A DNA stretch of 64,000 bases from JADFQT01 sp965216025 (GCA_965216025.1 CBDCEX010000015.1:461857-525856); one strand, 5' to 3'; positions 17,140-25,742 are shown, counted from the first letter of the stretch. The notes: generated by a model not told the origin, from the sequence alone. A program made the numbers and translations.

Positions 17140-18468
17140 ATGACCGGACACAGTCATAATCGGCATCATCACGCCCCAAGCCACGGGCATACCCATGCGG
17201 GCGAAGACATGCTCAGCGTGGAGGAGGCCTTTCAGCGGATTATCTCCTGCTTCAGTCCATTGGAGACGGAGGAAAAGCCATTGCAGGAATGCTTGGGGCA
17301 GGTGCTGGTCGCCGATATCATCTCTCCGCTGGACCTTCCCCCTCTGACCAACTCCGCGATGGACGGTTATGCGGTGCGGCAAGAGGATATTCAAGAGGCT
17401 TCGGCGCAAAACCCCCGACAGCTTCAGGTCATTGGACTGGTGGCGGCAGGCCAGGTTTCCAGCCAGACTGTGACCTCCGGCGCCGCCATACGCATTATGA
17501 CCGGCGCCCCCGTCCCGGCCGGAGCGGACACGGTGGTTCCCTTCGAGGAGACCGACGAAGTGCGACGGCGGGACTCCGGGCAAACACTGGAGCAAATTAA
17601 CATCGAGGCCGGCCTTCCCCTGGGCAGCAATGTGCGGGCCTCCGGGGAGGATGTCCAGAAGGGTCAGCTGGTACTGGAGGCGGGGACCCTAATCCGGCCC
17701 TCGGTCGTCGGCGTCCTGGCCTCCCTGGGGTTACAGCAGGCTAGGGTCATCCGCCGCCCGGTGGTGTCCATTCTTGCCACGGGCGACGAACTGGTTACCG
17801 TGGGAGAGGTACTGGGCCCCGGCCAGATCTTCGACAGCAACAGTGCCGGTGTGGCCGCCTCCGTTGTCGCATGCGGTGGGATTCCTCGCCTCTTGGGCAT
17901 CGCCCGGGACACGTTGGACAGCCTGCATCAAAAGCTGGAGGAGGTGAGCGGCTCGGATTTGCTCATTACCTCAGCCGGAGTTTCCAAGGGCGACTACGAT
18001 ATGGTGAAGGACGTTTTAACCGAGCGGGGCGACATCAACTTCTGGTCGGTTCGAATGCGTCCGGCCAAACCCCTGGCCTTCGGCCATCTGCGCAGCGGTG
18101 GATCCCCAATACCCATGCTGGGACTTCCCGGAAATCCGGTCAGCGCCATGGTGGCCTTCGAAATGTTCGCTCGCCCGGCCATACGCACCATGCTGGGCCT
18201 GCCCAATTTGGCCCGCCCCATGGTGCCGGGCATTCTTACTGGCCCCATTTTCAACGGGGATGGCAGGCGAGTCTACGCCCGAGTTGAAGTAGAAAAGAGA
18301 GACGGTATCTTTTATGCCGCTCCCACCGGCCCGCAAGGCTCTAACATATTAACCTCCATGTCCCGAGCCAACGGGCTGGCCATTTGCCCGGACGATGAAG
18401 CCTCCCGCCAGGCGGGAGATCCGGTCGACATCATTATGCTGGATTGGAACGAAGAGGTGGACCTATGA
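17140..18468 (+). CDS. moeA: Molybdopterin molybdenumtransferase
   Basis: MoeA inserts molybdenum into adenylylated molybdopterin to finish the cofactor. 442 residues with the signature LPPLTNSAMDGYAVR, GAAIRIMTGAPVPAGADTVV, then TGDELVTVGEVLGPGQIFDS and ITSAGVSKGDYDMVKD in the MPT-binding domain, and LGLPGNPVSAMVAF. The first ~22 residues form a histidine-rich extension (HSHNRHHHAPSHGHTHAG, eight His within 16 positions), unusual for MoeA and suggestive of metal binding. The stop overlaps the next gene's start (ATGA). No molybdoenzyme is encoded in the window. Confidence 0.93.
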   Translation: MTGHSHNRHHHAPSHGHTHAGEDMLSVEEAFQRIISCFSPLETEEKPLQECLGQVLVADIISPLDLPPLTNSAMDGYAVRQEDIQEASAQNPRQLQVIGLVAAGQVSSQTVTSGAAIRIMTGAPVPAGADTVVPFEETDEVRRRDSGQTLEQINIEAGLPLGSNVRASGEDVQKGQLVLEAGTLIRPSVVGVLASLGLQQARVIRRPVVSILATGDELVTVGEVLGPGQIFDSNSAGVAASVVACGGIPRLLGIARDTLDSLHQKLEEVSGSDLLITSAGVSKGDYDMVKDVLTERGDINFWSVRMRPAKPLAFGHLRSGGSPIPMLGLPGNPVSAMVAFEMFARPAIRTMLGLPNLARPMVPGILTGPIFNGDGRRVYARVEVEKRDGIFYAAPTGPQGSNILTSMSRANGLAICPDDEASRQAGDPVDIIMLDWNEEVDL

Positions 18469-18896
18469 CCATGACTGACGCGGAAATCGCCGAGGACAAA
18501 TTAGAACCGGTACTTTATTACATTAGCTTTGAACGTATCGAGCAACTTAATCGCTCCGCGGTAGCGATCGTGGCAGCCCGCCGAGGGCCATCCTGCCCTT
18601 CTTTGCTACAGCCGGAACACGAGCTGACGGATGCAAAGAAATTGGTCGGAGAGATCGCCAAGTTTTGCGCCGATGAACCCGGGTTTGTCCGCCACGACAT
18701 GCCGATTCAAGAGATGGTTTTTCGTATGCTCTTGCTGCGGGGAAACCAACCCACGCCCCTGGAAGAGCTCTACTACGACCTGACCGAGAAATGGGCCAGC
18801 CCAACCCGCCCGATTAGCATCACCCAGGAGAATCTGAACCGAGTTCTGGCCAGCGACACCTTCTACGGGTTCAGCCAGTACAACGCCGACGACTAG
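18465..18896 (+). CDS. Conserved-looking hypothetical protein coupled to moeA
   Basis: 143 residues from the ATG at 18465, chosen because it overlaps the moeA stop as ATGA and has GAGGTGG six bases upstream. I do not recognise the family. Visible features are a mixed N-terminal half (VLYYISFERIEQLNRSAVAI), one short Cys-containing loop (GPSCPSLL), and a helical, winged-helix-like C-terminal part (IQEMVFRMLLLRGNQPTPLE, then ELYYDLTEKW and TQENLNRVLASDTFYGF). The latter could be a DNA- or protein-binding wing, but this is inference. Coupling to moeA suggests a link with molybdenum cofactor or its users. Confidence 0.65.
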   Translation: MTMTDAEIAEDKLEPVLYYISFERIEQLNRSAVAIVAARRGPSCPSLLQPEHELTDAKKLVGEIAKFCADEPGFVRHDMPIQEMVFRMLLLRGNQPTPLEELYYDLTEKWASPTRPISITQENLNRVLASDTFYGFSQYNADD

Positions 18897-19000
18897 CCTA
18901 GCTTCCTGCTAGCTTATGACGGGAGACATAGGCCCGCCGGGTGACCGAATCTCTTACAGCCGGTGTCAAAAGCATCGATGGGCTCTGTGGCGGTATATTC

Positions 19001-19127
19001 GTCGCTCCGGCGAAAGCCGGAGCCCAGATGCCGCCCCTGGTTGATGGGTAGATGACGCTGGATTCCGGCCTACGCCGGAATGACGTGCAGGGAATTATCC
19101 TATGTCCGGATATCTTTGAACACAGAC
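19001..19127 (-). repeat. Interspersed repeat (inverted relative to 10.35 kb)
   Basis: Read on the minus strand it begins GTGTTCAAAGATATCCGGAC and continues ATAGGATAATTCCCTGCACGTCA, as at 10350-10391. It then has two hairpin-forming segments, CATTCCGGCGTAGGCCGGAA and GGGCTCCGGCTTTCGCCGGA. It is directly downstream of the 3' end of the group II intron. The stretch 18897-19000 contains nothing I can name. Confidence 0.6.
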
Positions 19128-19145
19128 TTTCAACCAGACCTTTTA

Positions 19146-19828
19146 ATCGGGTAGGAGGGGGCCTCGCGGCCCCCGTCCTCCCACACCACCGGACGTACTC
19201 AGCGTATCCGGCGGTTTCCTCTACTGTTTCAACAGGTGCTACCACCCGTCAAGGCTCGTTTCCGTTCAGACACCGTGGTCGCTGGCTGCTCCTCGCTCAC
19301 CCCAGTTCCGGTTCCGCCTTCACCAGGGACGCCGGGGCGCACGGTCTCCTTCCTCCATTCAAGAAGGGAAAGTTGTTAGGCCGTGCCTTGCTGCCGCTCT
19401 ACGCCCATCGAGTCCTCTTGACTGGCTCCTTGCAGTAGAGGATTCGGCCCTTCATCCTTCCCGTGCGGGAAGGACTGCTATGGCCTCGGCTGACTTCTCC
19501 GGAGCCTTCCCCCACCGTTGCCGGTGCGGTAGTCGGGTCCTCCAGACAGCCCCAGAGATCTCCCAGGGTAAGCCGTGCATCCTTCCTTCGGTCCCCGCCG
19601 GATTTACCTGCGCACGTGTCCGAATAACTATTGGGCCGCCCCGTCCATTGCCGGGTTACCCCACTGCGCCGGCCTTGTATCCGATTCCTGTTCGTCGGGT
19701 CCGAGTTTTGCCATCAGCTTCCTTCAGATTCCACCTCACGGTGGACACCCTTGCTTAGGCTAGCGGTTCCGGTCATCACGGCCCGCAGAGGACTTTCACC
19801 TCCAAGATGCACAACATGCCTGGCACAC
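19146..19828 (-). mobile_element. ORF-less group II intron (apparent bacterial class C)
   Basis: Read on the minus strand the element starts GTGTGCCAGGCATG at 19828 and has the typical domain I segments GGAGGTGAAAGTCCTC, AAGGGTGTCCACCGTGAGGT, GGAATCTGAAGGAAGCTG and CGGACCCGACGAACAGGAAT. Domain V is at about 19184-19216 (CCGCCGGATACGCTGAGTAC then GTCCGGTGG, an 8-bp stem plus inner UAC/GUA pairs). Domain VI is the hairpin GGGGGCC-GCGA-GGCCCCC at 19157-19174. The 3' end is CCTACCCGAT at 19146. At about 683 bases it has no reverse transcriptase or maturase gene, so it would need help in trans to move. The 5' end is immediately after a terminator-like hairpin and CCTTT, the insertion preference of class C introns. 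Assignment is by recalled consensus; exact ends are estimates. Confidence 0.75.
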
Positions 19829-19833
19829 CAAAG

Positions 19834-19863
19834 GAGGCGAAGACGTTTCGACGCCTTCGCCTC
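19834..19863 (-). terminator. Terminator hairpin of the esterase gene, 5' exon of the intron
   Basis: On the minus strand GAGGCGAAG and CTTCGCCTC form a perfect 9-bp stem around a 12-base loop, followed by CTTTG. It lies 28 bases after the stop of the esterase gene at 19892. The group II intron begins directly after the short T run, so the terminator serves as the intron's target. Confidence 0.65.
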
Positions 19864-19891
19864 TTAACTTCAGCGAACCAGGTTGTCTGGT

Positions 19892-20755
19892 TTAACCGAC
19901 GTGTTGATTGATAAACGCGCCCATCTGCTCAAGCGTCTGCTTTGCGATATCAGAAGAGAGATCGCGCAGTAGACCTTCGCCTTCCTCCTCGAAGATGGTC
20001 ACGTCGATCTGGCCGCCAGCCTTGCGATACTGTTCGATGAACTCGTCGAAATCCGGGCGCGGATGCGCGTCCTCGTGGCTGCGGCGAAGGGCCAGCGTGG
20101 GCGGTAGGGCTGTCTTCTCCCCGCGGGCGAGGATACGGGCCGGGGCCCCCTCGGCCATGGCCTCTTCTGTTTGCCAATATTGCTCATGCATGGCTGGCGT
20201 CCGCTCGCCCATACCGGGGGGTGGAGTGCAATCCTGCCGCAGGCCTTTGGCATAAAGATAGCGTCCCAGCGGATCGATCACAGGAGAGACCATGATCACG
20301 CAGTCCAGGGTGGCATCTACCGCCGCGGCGCCCGCCGGTGATGACAGCGCAGAGTAGCGGGGGTCGTCCGGGCGCATGCCGAGTAGCATGGCTTGGTGTG
20401 CGCCGCTAGAAGTTCCCATGGCACCGATGCGGTCCGGAAGCCCGTTCCACGCCGCGGCCTGGGTCTTACACCAACGAATCGCATAGTGGATGTCGGCCAG
20501 AGAGGCCGGATAGGGTGCTTGGGTACGAAAATCCAATGCCGCCACGATCACACCAGTCTTAGCCAGCGCTTCATTGGCCGTGTCGCCGTTCAGACGATTT
20601 CCCAGGACCCAGGCCCCGCCGTGCAGCTCAATCATGATCGGGAACGGTCCGCTCCCCTGGGGCTTGAAGAGACGCGCCAATAGTGGTGTATCGCCGTGAC
20701 TGAGATATTCCACGTCCGCGATGTCAACGTCATACGTTTGTGTTCTGGTAGTCAT
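19892..20755 (-). CDS. Alpha/beta hydrolase (esterase/lipase-like)
   Basis: 287 residues of the hormone-sensitive-lipase-like alpha/beta hydrolase type. It has an oxyanion-hole motif HGGAW at about residue 45 and the nucleophile elbow GTSSGAH (G-x-S-x-G) at about residue 114. LADIHYAIRWCKTQAA is the usual helix before the elbow. The expected catalytic His near the C-terminus (normally G-x-x-H-G-F after the last strand) is not evident: the corresponding place reads EEEGEGLLRDL. It may therefore be inactive, use another residue, or be mis-aligned by me. The ATG at 20755 is followed by a normal N-terminus without signal peptide. Substrate unknown. Confidence 0.75.
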   Translation of the reverse strand: MTTRTQTYDVDIADVEYLSHGDTPLLARLFKPQGSGPFPIMIELHGGAWVLGNRLNGDTANEALAKTGVIVAALDFRTQAPYPASLADIHYAIRWCKTQAAAWNGLPDRIGAMGTSSGAHQAMLLGMRPDDPRYSALSSPAGAAAVDATLDCVIMVSPVIDPLGRYLYAKGLRQDCTPPPGMGERTPAMHEQYWQTEEAMAEGAPARILARGEKTALPPTLALRRSHEDAHPRPDFDEFIEQYRKAGGQIDVTIFEEEGEGLLRDLSSDIAKQTLEQMGAFINQHVG

Positions 20756-20882
20756 TGGAAACTCCTTTTCCTATTAGAATATTTCCCAGATCAACGTGAT
20801 TTCCCTGAATCCGTGGCCTTCTGGAGTACCGCTGAGTATAAGATGACACCTTTAGCACGTCAACTGTACTCCTTCCCCACAA

Positions 20883-22155
20883 CAGGGTCTTTTCATTCTC
20901 CTGCCTGGTAGGTAAAGCCCATCATGTCGAAAGCTTCGCTGAGATGGGCATTGTGGCGGCGTAGGGCAGCGGCTACGTTGGAATGCCCAGCCCGACGTAC
21001 CAAGCTGATGACCAGGTTCCGCAGGCCCGCCAGAACCTGAGGGGCGGCCCCAGTGCGCACCTGAGAGCAGTCCTCGTCGAAGGTCACATCCCGTACCCAG
21101 TGGAGGCGGTTCTCGATGCCCCAGTGCCCACGGGAAAGGCTCAACAATCGCCTGGCATCGGCATCAGTGGCTGGGAGACTGCTAATTGCATAGCTCACAT
21201 CCACCTGTTTCTTGCCCTTCACGACCCGCTGGCGCTCTAGCCGACACACCTGTTGCAGATGCGGCCACGCTTCCCCGACCGTCCCAGCGCTGCCCACGTA
21301 GCCATTTAGCTCTGGGTCGGCCAAGGCCCACAACTCTCGCCGCTCCAGCCGCCCATGACGCCGCTTTACTGGAGCATCGGCCCAGACCGTCAGCTTGGCC
21401 CCGCGTGCTCGCCACTCCGCTGCCAGCCAGGGAGGTACGGTTGGCCCACCAGCCCTCTCAGTTCCTAGCAGGGGAAAAAGCCACCTCCAGGTCTCGGCGC
21501 AAGGTGGGCTGATTCTCTTTAACTGGCAGCAGATACTCTCCGCCGCCTGCCACAATCTGCTCACAGACTTTCCGTTGGGTCAGTAAGGCATCAGCCACTA
21601 CTACCCGACCCTTCAGGGGTACCTGGCCCAATACTTCTTTGACCGCCGCCAATTCTTCCCCTTTGCCCGGCGCAGCTACCTGCGCCAGCACTGCCCCAGC
21701 GCGGCTAGCGTAGGCCGACACCAGATGGACCCCGGGTATCTCTTGGCCGTGGACCCCTCGCAAGGTTTTCCCGTCCAGGGACAGGGGGTCATCCGCCTCT
21801 ACCCCGCTATTTGCCAGCCAGTTGCCGACTTCTGCCTCAAAGGCCGCCACGTCCAGGCCCTTGAACACCCGGTGGAGGGTGGCCACGCAGGGTGTCTTCT
21901 CCTGGCTGAACCCCAAAAGCTGCGCCGTAGCACCCCCTTGGTCCCGCCCCCATTGAGCTATGGCGTATAAGCTGCGGGCGCCGCACAGCATGGCACAGGT
22001 GGCCAAGGCCAGGATCGCCCCCAAAGAGTGGCGTCGCCCTTGGCTACTCCGGAAGTCAGGCACCAAATCCAGCGTTTCTCTCAAAGTCATCATCCTTCCC
22101 TCCCGCTTAAACTGGTAATAATTTTATACTATTTTGAGAAAATGAAAAGGCCCTG
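20883..22155 (-). mobile_element. ISAs1-family insertion sequence, copy 1
   Basis: 1273 bp with terminal inverted repeats CAGGGTCTTTTCATTCTC (left) and CAGGGCCTTTTCATTTTC (right, read inward). It is flanked by a perfect 10-bp target duplication TTCCCCACAA at 20873-20882 and 22156-22165, which shows the insertion was a clean transposition. A copy of identical length is at 46755-48027 in the opposite orientation. Confidence 0.93.
20893..22093 (-). CDS. ISAs1-family transposase in two overlapping frames
   Basis: The first frame (22093 to 21458, 211 residues) has the ISAs1 N-terminus (PDFRSSQGRRHSLGAILALA), the first catalytic Asp in LDGKTLRG and VVADALLTQRKVC. The second frame (to 20893) carries the C-terminal part, including SLSRGHWGIENRLHWVRDVT with the catalytic Glu and FDEDCSQVRTG. 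The frames join by a +1 shift at TTTTTCCCC just before the first stop (reading SPARN in one frame and FPLLGTERAGG in the other). Copy 2 has exactly the same arrangement, so the shift is inherited: either programmed frameshifting or a defect spread in trans. Confidence 0.85.
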
Positions 22156-22361
22156 TTCCCCACAAACCAGTGGAAGGAAGATTGGAAATTCCGGGTTAAA
22201 ATTCATCCATCTCTCCCATAATCTCCAGTACGGAGAGAAGATCAAGGAGATAGTATGGCGGGTTTACCGGGACCTGGAGGCCCAACGCGTTGAGCCCAGC
22301 ACGCGCGCCGTACACAATAAGGTCCAGCTTTTTATGGATTTAGAAGGAAAATACTCCCCTA

Positions 22362-23590
22362 AACCAAAGCTAAGGTGAAACCTACATAAAGCGAACCCGA
22401 AGAGGAGTTGCGATATTCTGTAAAAGAAGTCGATTGGCGGTGGTGGAAGGGATGAAGGAAATAGTGCAACTCCTGGAACGGTGGCAACTGGATGTAGGCG
22501 ACTTACGGGAAAGGATGTATCGGGCGCCAACACCTCGGGAGCGAGAGCGATGGCATGGGCTATGGTTGTTGGCCCAAGGGTGGTCGGCCACTCAAGTGGC
22601 TGAGGCTTTGGAGAGAGAGCCTCATACCATCGGAAACTGGCTGGACAACTTTCGCCAAGGCGGGGCCCAAGGTTTGGTCTTTGAGCAGACTGGGGGTTCC
22701 CCCCCGTCTTGAACCGAGGTCAACAGAACCAACTGAAGTCTGCGGTGCAAAATCCGCCTGGGGAGGCGGGGATTGAATTGTCCAACTGGAACTGGAAAGT
22801 AGTAAGGCAATTTCTCAAGCAGAGCTTTGACCTGGGGCTGAGTCGGAGCAGTTGCTTGAACTACCTCCATCGGTTGGGCTTCGTGCTGAAGCGACCCAAG
22901 AAACGCCTCCTGAAAGCCAAGGATGAAGAACGGAAAGCCTTCGTCCTCCAGTACAGCCAAATCCGAGAGGAGGCCCAAGAGAGTGGAGCCAAGATCTTCT
23001 TCGTGGATGAAGCCCACTTTCGGGCCGATGCCGATCTGAGGGGGAAATGGGTGCTCAAGGGAGAGCCGGCGCTGGTGGACTCTACCAGTCCTCGGTGGGG
23101 AGAGAAGGCCTGCTACTACTCGGGAGTTTGCTTGGAGGCTGGGGAGGTGGAAGCCATGGAAATAGCCGGCAACAGCAATGCCGAGACCTCCACCGCCTTT
23201 TTACGGCAGCTAAGAGAAAAACATCTTGGACCTCTGGTAGTGATTTGGGACAATGGGCCAGCCCACCGAGGAGAAGCGATTCGCAGCTATTTGACCACCC
23301 CTGACTTGCAGCTGAGGCTGGTGGCCTTACCGGCCTACAGCCCAGACTTCAATGCCGACGAAGCCGTCTGGGACTGGGCCAGGGAAGAGGTCACGGCCAA
23401 CGAATGCCTGGGAACAAAAGCCCAAGTCCAAGAGAAGATGAATGCATTCTTCGGCGGACTAGCTCACCGTAAGGATGAAGTGAAACATCGCTGCCGAACC
23501 CTGTTACAAGCTCGAGCCGATGCATTGATTTTTACACCTTCCCTACCTTTGCCATCGCTGCAAAATGTAGTTCCCACCTTGGCTTTGGTT
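22362..23590 (+). mobile_element. IS630-family insertion sequence, copy 2
   Basis: Same size and ends as copy 1 (AACCAAAGCTAAGGTGAAAC at the left, GCCAAGGTGGGAA inverted at the right), with TA at 22360-22361 and 23591-23592. It is inverted relative to copy 1. Its 5' half is almost identical to copy 1 but the last ~40% differs at many positions. Its right TA lies in the stop codon region of a minus-strand gene (23591-24080). Confidence 0.92.
22434..22712 (+). CDS. IS630 transposase, DNA-binding part (orfA), copy 2
   Basis: 92 residues, identical in translation to orfA of copy 1 (HTH region SATQVAEALEREPHTIGNWL). It ends GGSPPS after the C7 run at about 22700-22706. A -1 slip there would read through into orfB. 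Confidence 0.88.
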   Translation: MAVVEGMKEIVQLLERWQLDVGDLRERMYRAPTPRERERWHGLWLLAQGWSATQVAEALEREPHTIGNWLDNFRQGGAQGLVFEQTGGSPPS

Positions 23591-23593
23591 TAG
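22709..23593 (+). CDS. IS630 transposase, catalytic part (orfB), copy 2
   Basis: 294 residues with DDE residues in FFVDEAHF, VIWDNGPAH and NADEAVWDW. Compared with copy 1 the first ~150 residues are nearly the same, while the C-terminal part has clustered changes (FLRQLREKHLGP against FLQQLRANYPGP; SLPLPSLQNVV against AVPLASLPNVV). The truncated copy at 59.3 kb follows this version. Only a TTG start is available, consistent with expression by frameshifting from orfA. Confidence 0.9.
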   Translation: MNRGQQNQLKSAVQNPPGEAGIELSNWNWKVVRQFLKQSFDLGLSRSSCLNYLHRLGFVLKRPKKRLLKAKDEERKAFVLQYSQIREEAQESGAKIFFVDEAHFRADADLRGKWVLKGEPALVDSTSPRWGEKACYYSGVCLEAGEVEAMEIAGNSNAETSTAFLRQLREKHLGPLVVIWDNGPAHRGEAIRSYLTTPDLQLRLVALPAYSPDFNADEAVWDWAREEVTANECLGTKAQVQEKMNAFFGGLAHRKDEVKHRCRTLLQARADALIFTPSLPLPSLQNVVPTLALV

Positions 23594-24080
23594 GCTGTGG
23601 TGGTGATAAGCCGGTGTCCGATTACCATGTTGGCAGAACTAATTAAGCCAGGCATCTGCAACATCTCTTGTCCTATCTGTCGAGCCCGCTCCCGAACTTC
23701 GTTGGCTTCCTCCTCCGAGTGGACCTCAATCCAGGTAAGGTTAAGCGCACCAGGCTTGGTGCGCTTTCCGGTCGTCCAGAGAACACCTGCCCCGAAGATA
23801 AAGGGACCGGTGGAGTAGGGCTGGACGATGTGTTGAAGCCCGACTTGTTCTACAAAGGTCTTCTGTCCGAAAAACCGGTGTAAAAGGACCCATCAGCTAG
23901 TTTTGGGATGTATACGTAGCGGCCAGTGCGTTCAAGTTCGGCGTGTGCTAGAACAGTTGGACCAATTTCTGGCGGACGGCGAACCCAGAGTCGGTGCTTG
24001 CCCTGTTCCTCCATCAAGAACCAAAGACAGGGGTCACACATTTGGGGAAATACCTCGTCGTATCCCCTGGCGTCGTACAT
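23591..24080 (-). pseudogene. Frameshifted hypothetical gene next to IS630 copy 2
   Basis: Reading from the ATG at 24080, the first frame gives MYDARGYDEVFPQMCDPCLW and on to GRYVYIPKLADGSFYTGF, stopping at 23850. A -1 shift at the T5 run near 23872 restores a second coding-like frame (FGQKTFVEQVGLQHIVQPYS, then WIEVHSEEEANEVRERARQI) that runs to a TAA at the TA target of the IS. The combined product would be about 160 residues. I do not recognise the family; the C-terminal part has a ferredoxin-like strand-helix-strand feel. No good ribosome-binding site is visible. It may be a decayed gene or contain a sequencing error. Confidence 0.45.
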
Positions 24081-24273
24081 TATGCTATTGCTGGGCCCGC
24101 CTACTCGATGACACTGGCTGCATTCCTCTAACCCCCAGGCTTCCCATTGACGCCAGTGGGTATAACAAAGATGTTTCTCGTACGTAACTGGTTTTTCGCA
24201 GTTAATTCGGGCGCATGGCTGGTCTCTGAGTACGTAGTTGGCTCCTCGGCAGGGTCGTGCCGAACCACTAACG

Positions 24274-24929
24274 TTACGCCTTCAATATCTCCCGCCTGGA
24301 CAGAGCCCGCTCCATCAAGGGGCGCATTCCCAGTTCGCTGGAGATGGCCAAAGACTCGTCCAGCAGCGACACAGACTTTCCTCGGTCGCCTGGCTCGTTA
24401 CGTTGGAGCAAAGTATCGGCGTAGTCGCAGCAGGTCCAAGCTAGTTCGGACCGGTAGCCCGCCTTGCGGCAGAAGGCCAAGGAAGCCTCGAAGTGCTGCG
24501 CCGCTCGGTCCAGGTGACCCATGGCTTGGGCCTCCCGGGTGATGCGGGTGCGGGAGACTTCGTCCAGGCCCTCGGTCTTGATCAGCGCGAAGGCCACCTC
24601 CCGGTCCAGCAGGGTGTCCTGGGCCAGGTAGACCTTCTTCTTGCCGCCCTCACCCAGAAAGCGCTTCACCTGGTAGCGGCCGTCGGCGAAAGAGGTGGGT
24701 GTCGAAGAAGTTCGGCTGTCATCGAGGGCGGAGTCCTGCGGATTATAGTTGCACCTCCAACACGCCTTTCCGCTGCCCTGAGATAGGCGTTGGCCTCGGT
24801 ATTGCCATTATCAACTTCAAGAACGTCCAAAGCCAGGTCACGGACTGACTCCCAGTTTCCGTTGGCTTCGGCTTCATCGATTTGGTCGAGGAGACGTTCT
24901 AGGCGACGTTGTATACGTTCGCTTGCCAT
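24274..24929 (-). pseudogene. Remnant of a protein kinase / TPR regulator with internal deletion
   Basis: From the ATG at 24929: a helical N-terminal segment (MASERIQRRLERLLDQIDEA, then DLALDVLEVDNGNTEANAYL), a frameshift near 24700, then the start of a Ser/Thr kinase domain. The kinase part has TPTSFADGRYQVKRF, the glycine loop FLGEGGKKKVYLAQDTLLDR and TRITREAQAMG. Directly after AMG the sequence jumps to tetratricopeptide repeats (HLDRAAQHFEASLAFCRKAG, then KSVSLLDESLAISSELGM) and stops. In intact family members known from Chloroflexota the kinase domain, an AAA-type ATPase and many TPRs lie between these points. About 2-3 kb has therefore been deleted. Not functional. Confidence 0.7.
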
Positions 24930-24937
24930 ATAGAACC

Positions 24938-25519
24938 TCAGTCCACCGCCAGTGGAGCTGGTCCAGCCAGATATTCGCTCCTGAGGATGCCATAGTATTC
25001 CATGTCTTCAAAGGTGTCCCATTTCTTTATGTGCTGCCGCAGGCATCCCTCGTAGGTCATCCCGATTTTCTGCATTATGCGGCCCGAAGCGGGGTTTCGT
25101 CTAAAGTGGGCGGCATAGACACGGTTGAGGCCAAGCTGTTCAAAGGCGTACCGCAAAACCCCGCCCGCTGCTTCGGTGCCGTAACCCCGGTTCCAGTAGG
25201 GCTTGCCAATCCAGTAGCCCATTTCAGCATTGGCGTGAGGCGGGCTGAGCACGAGGCCGATGCCCCCTATATAGGAAGCGTCGGACCGACCGACGATGGC
25301 GAAAGCCACACCTTCTCCAGCGTCAAACACCGCCTGGCGTGACCTTATCCACTCTTCGGCCATACCGTCTTCGTAAGGATAGGGTATTCGGAGAGTGGTC
25401 GACGCGATGTCCCGATCTCCGGCCAGGCGTTGGATGTCTGGAGCGTCGGTCAACACCATCGGCCGGAGGACCAAACGCTGGGTTTGAAGCGTGGGCATCT
25501 CCTTCATGACCCTGCTCAC
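24938..25519 (-). CDS. GNAT-family N-acetyltransferase (RimJ/RimL type)
   Basis: 193 residues; a start at the ATG at 25504 (MPTLQTQRLVL) or 25507 region is as likely. The N-terminal TQRLVLRPMVLTDAPDIQRL is the standard start of the Acetyltransf_3 fold. EMGYWIGKPYWNRGYGTEAA holds the acetyl-CoA pyrophosphate loop (R-G-Y-G-T-E-A), and FRRNPASGRIMQKIGMTYEG is the typical C-terminal motif. Enzymes of this type acetylate N-termini of proteins, or small-molecule amines; the substrate cannot be told. It lies just downstream of nothing recognisable and shortly before the kinase remnant. Confidence 0.85.
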   Translation of the reverse strand: MSRVMKEMPTLQTQRLVLRPMVLTDAPDIQRLAGDRDIASTTLRIPYPYEDGMAEEWIRSRQAVFDAGEGVAFAIVGRSDASYIGGIGLVLSPPHANAEMGYWIGKPYWNRGYGTEAAGGVLRYAFEQLGLNRVYAAHFRRNPASGRIMQKIGMTYEGCLRQHIKKWDTFEDMEYYGILRSEYLAGPAPLAVD

Positions 25520-25742
25520 TTGGAATCTTGGCTCGGTCCAAGGGTTGTCTCGGATAGCCGCATTGTACGCAGGGCTAATTTGTGAGGCAAGCTGGCGGAC
25601 TAGTCAGTCGCCGTGGCTTAGGTTTTAGTTGAAGGTATAGTGTGGCATAGGCGCGGGATAACGCCTGAGCCGGTGGAGGAACCACGGTGGTAGCCGCATT
25701 GTAAGCGGAGCGACCCTTTGACGAAGCCACGGCCGATACTCT

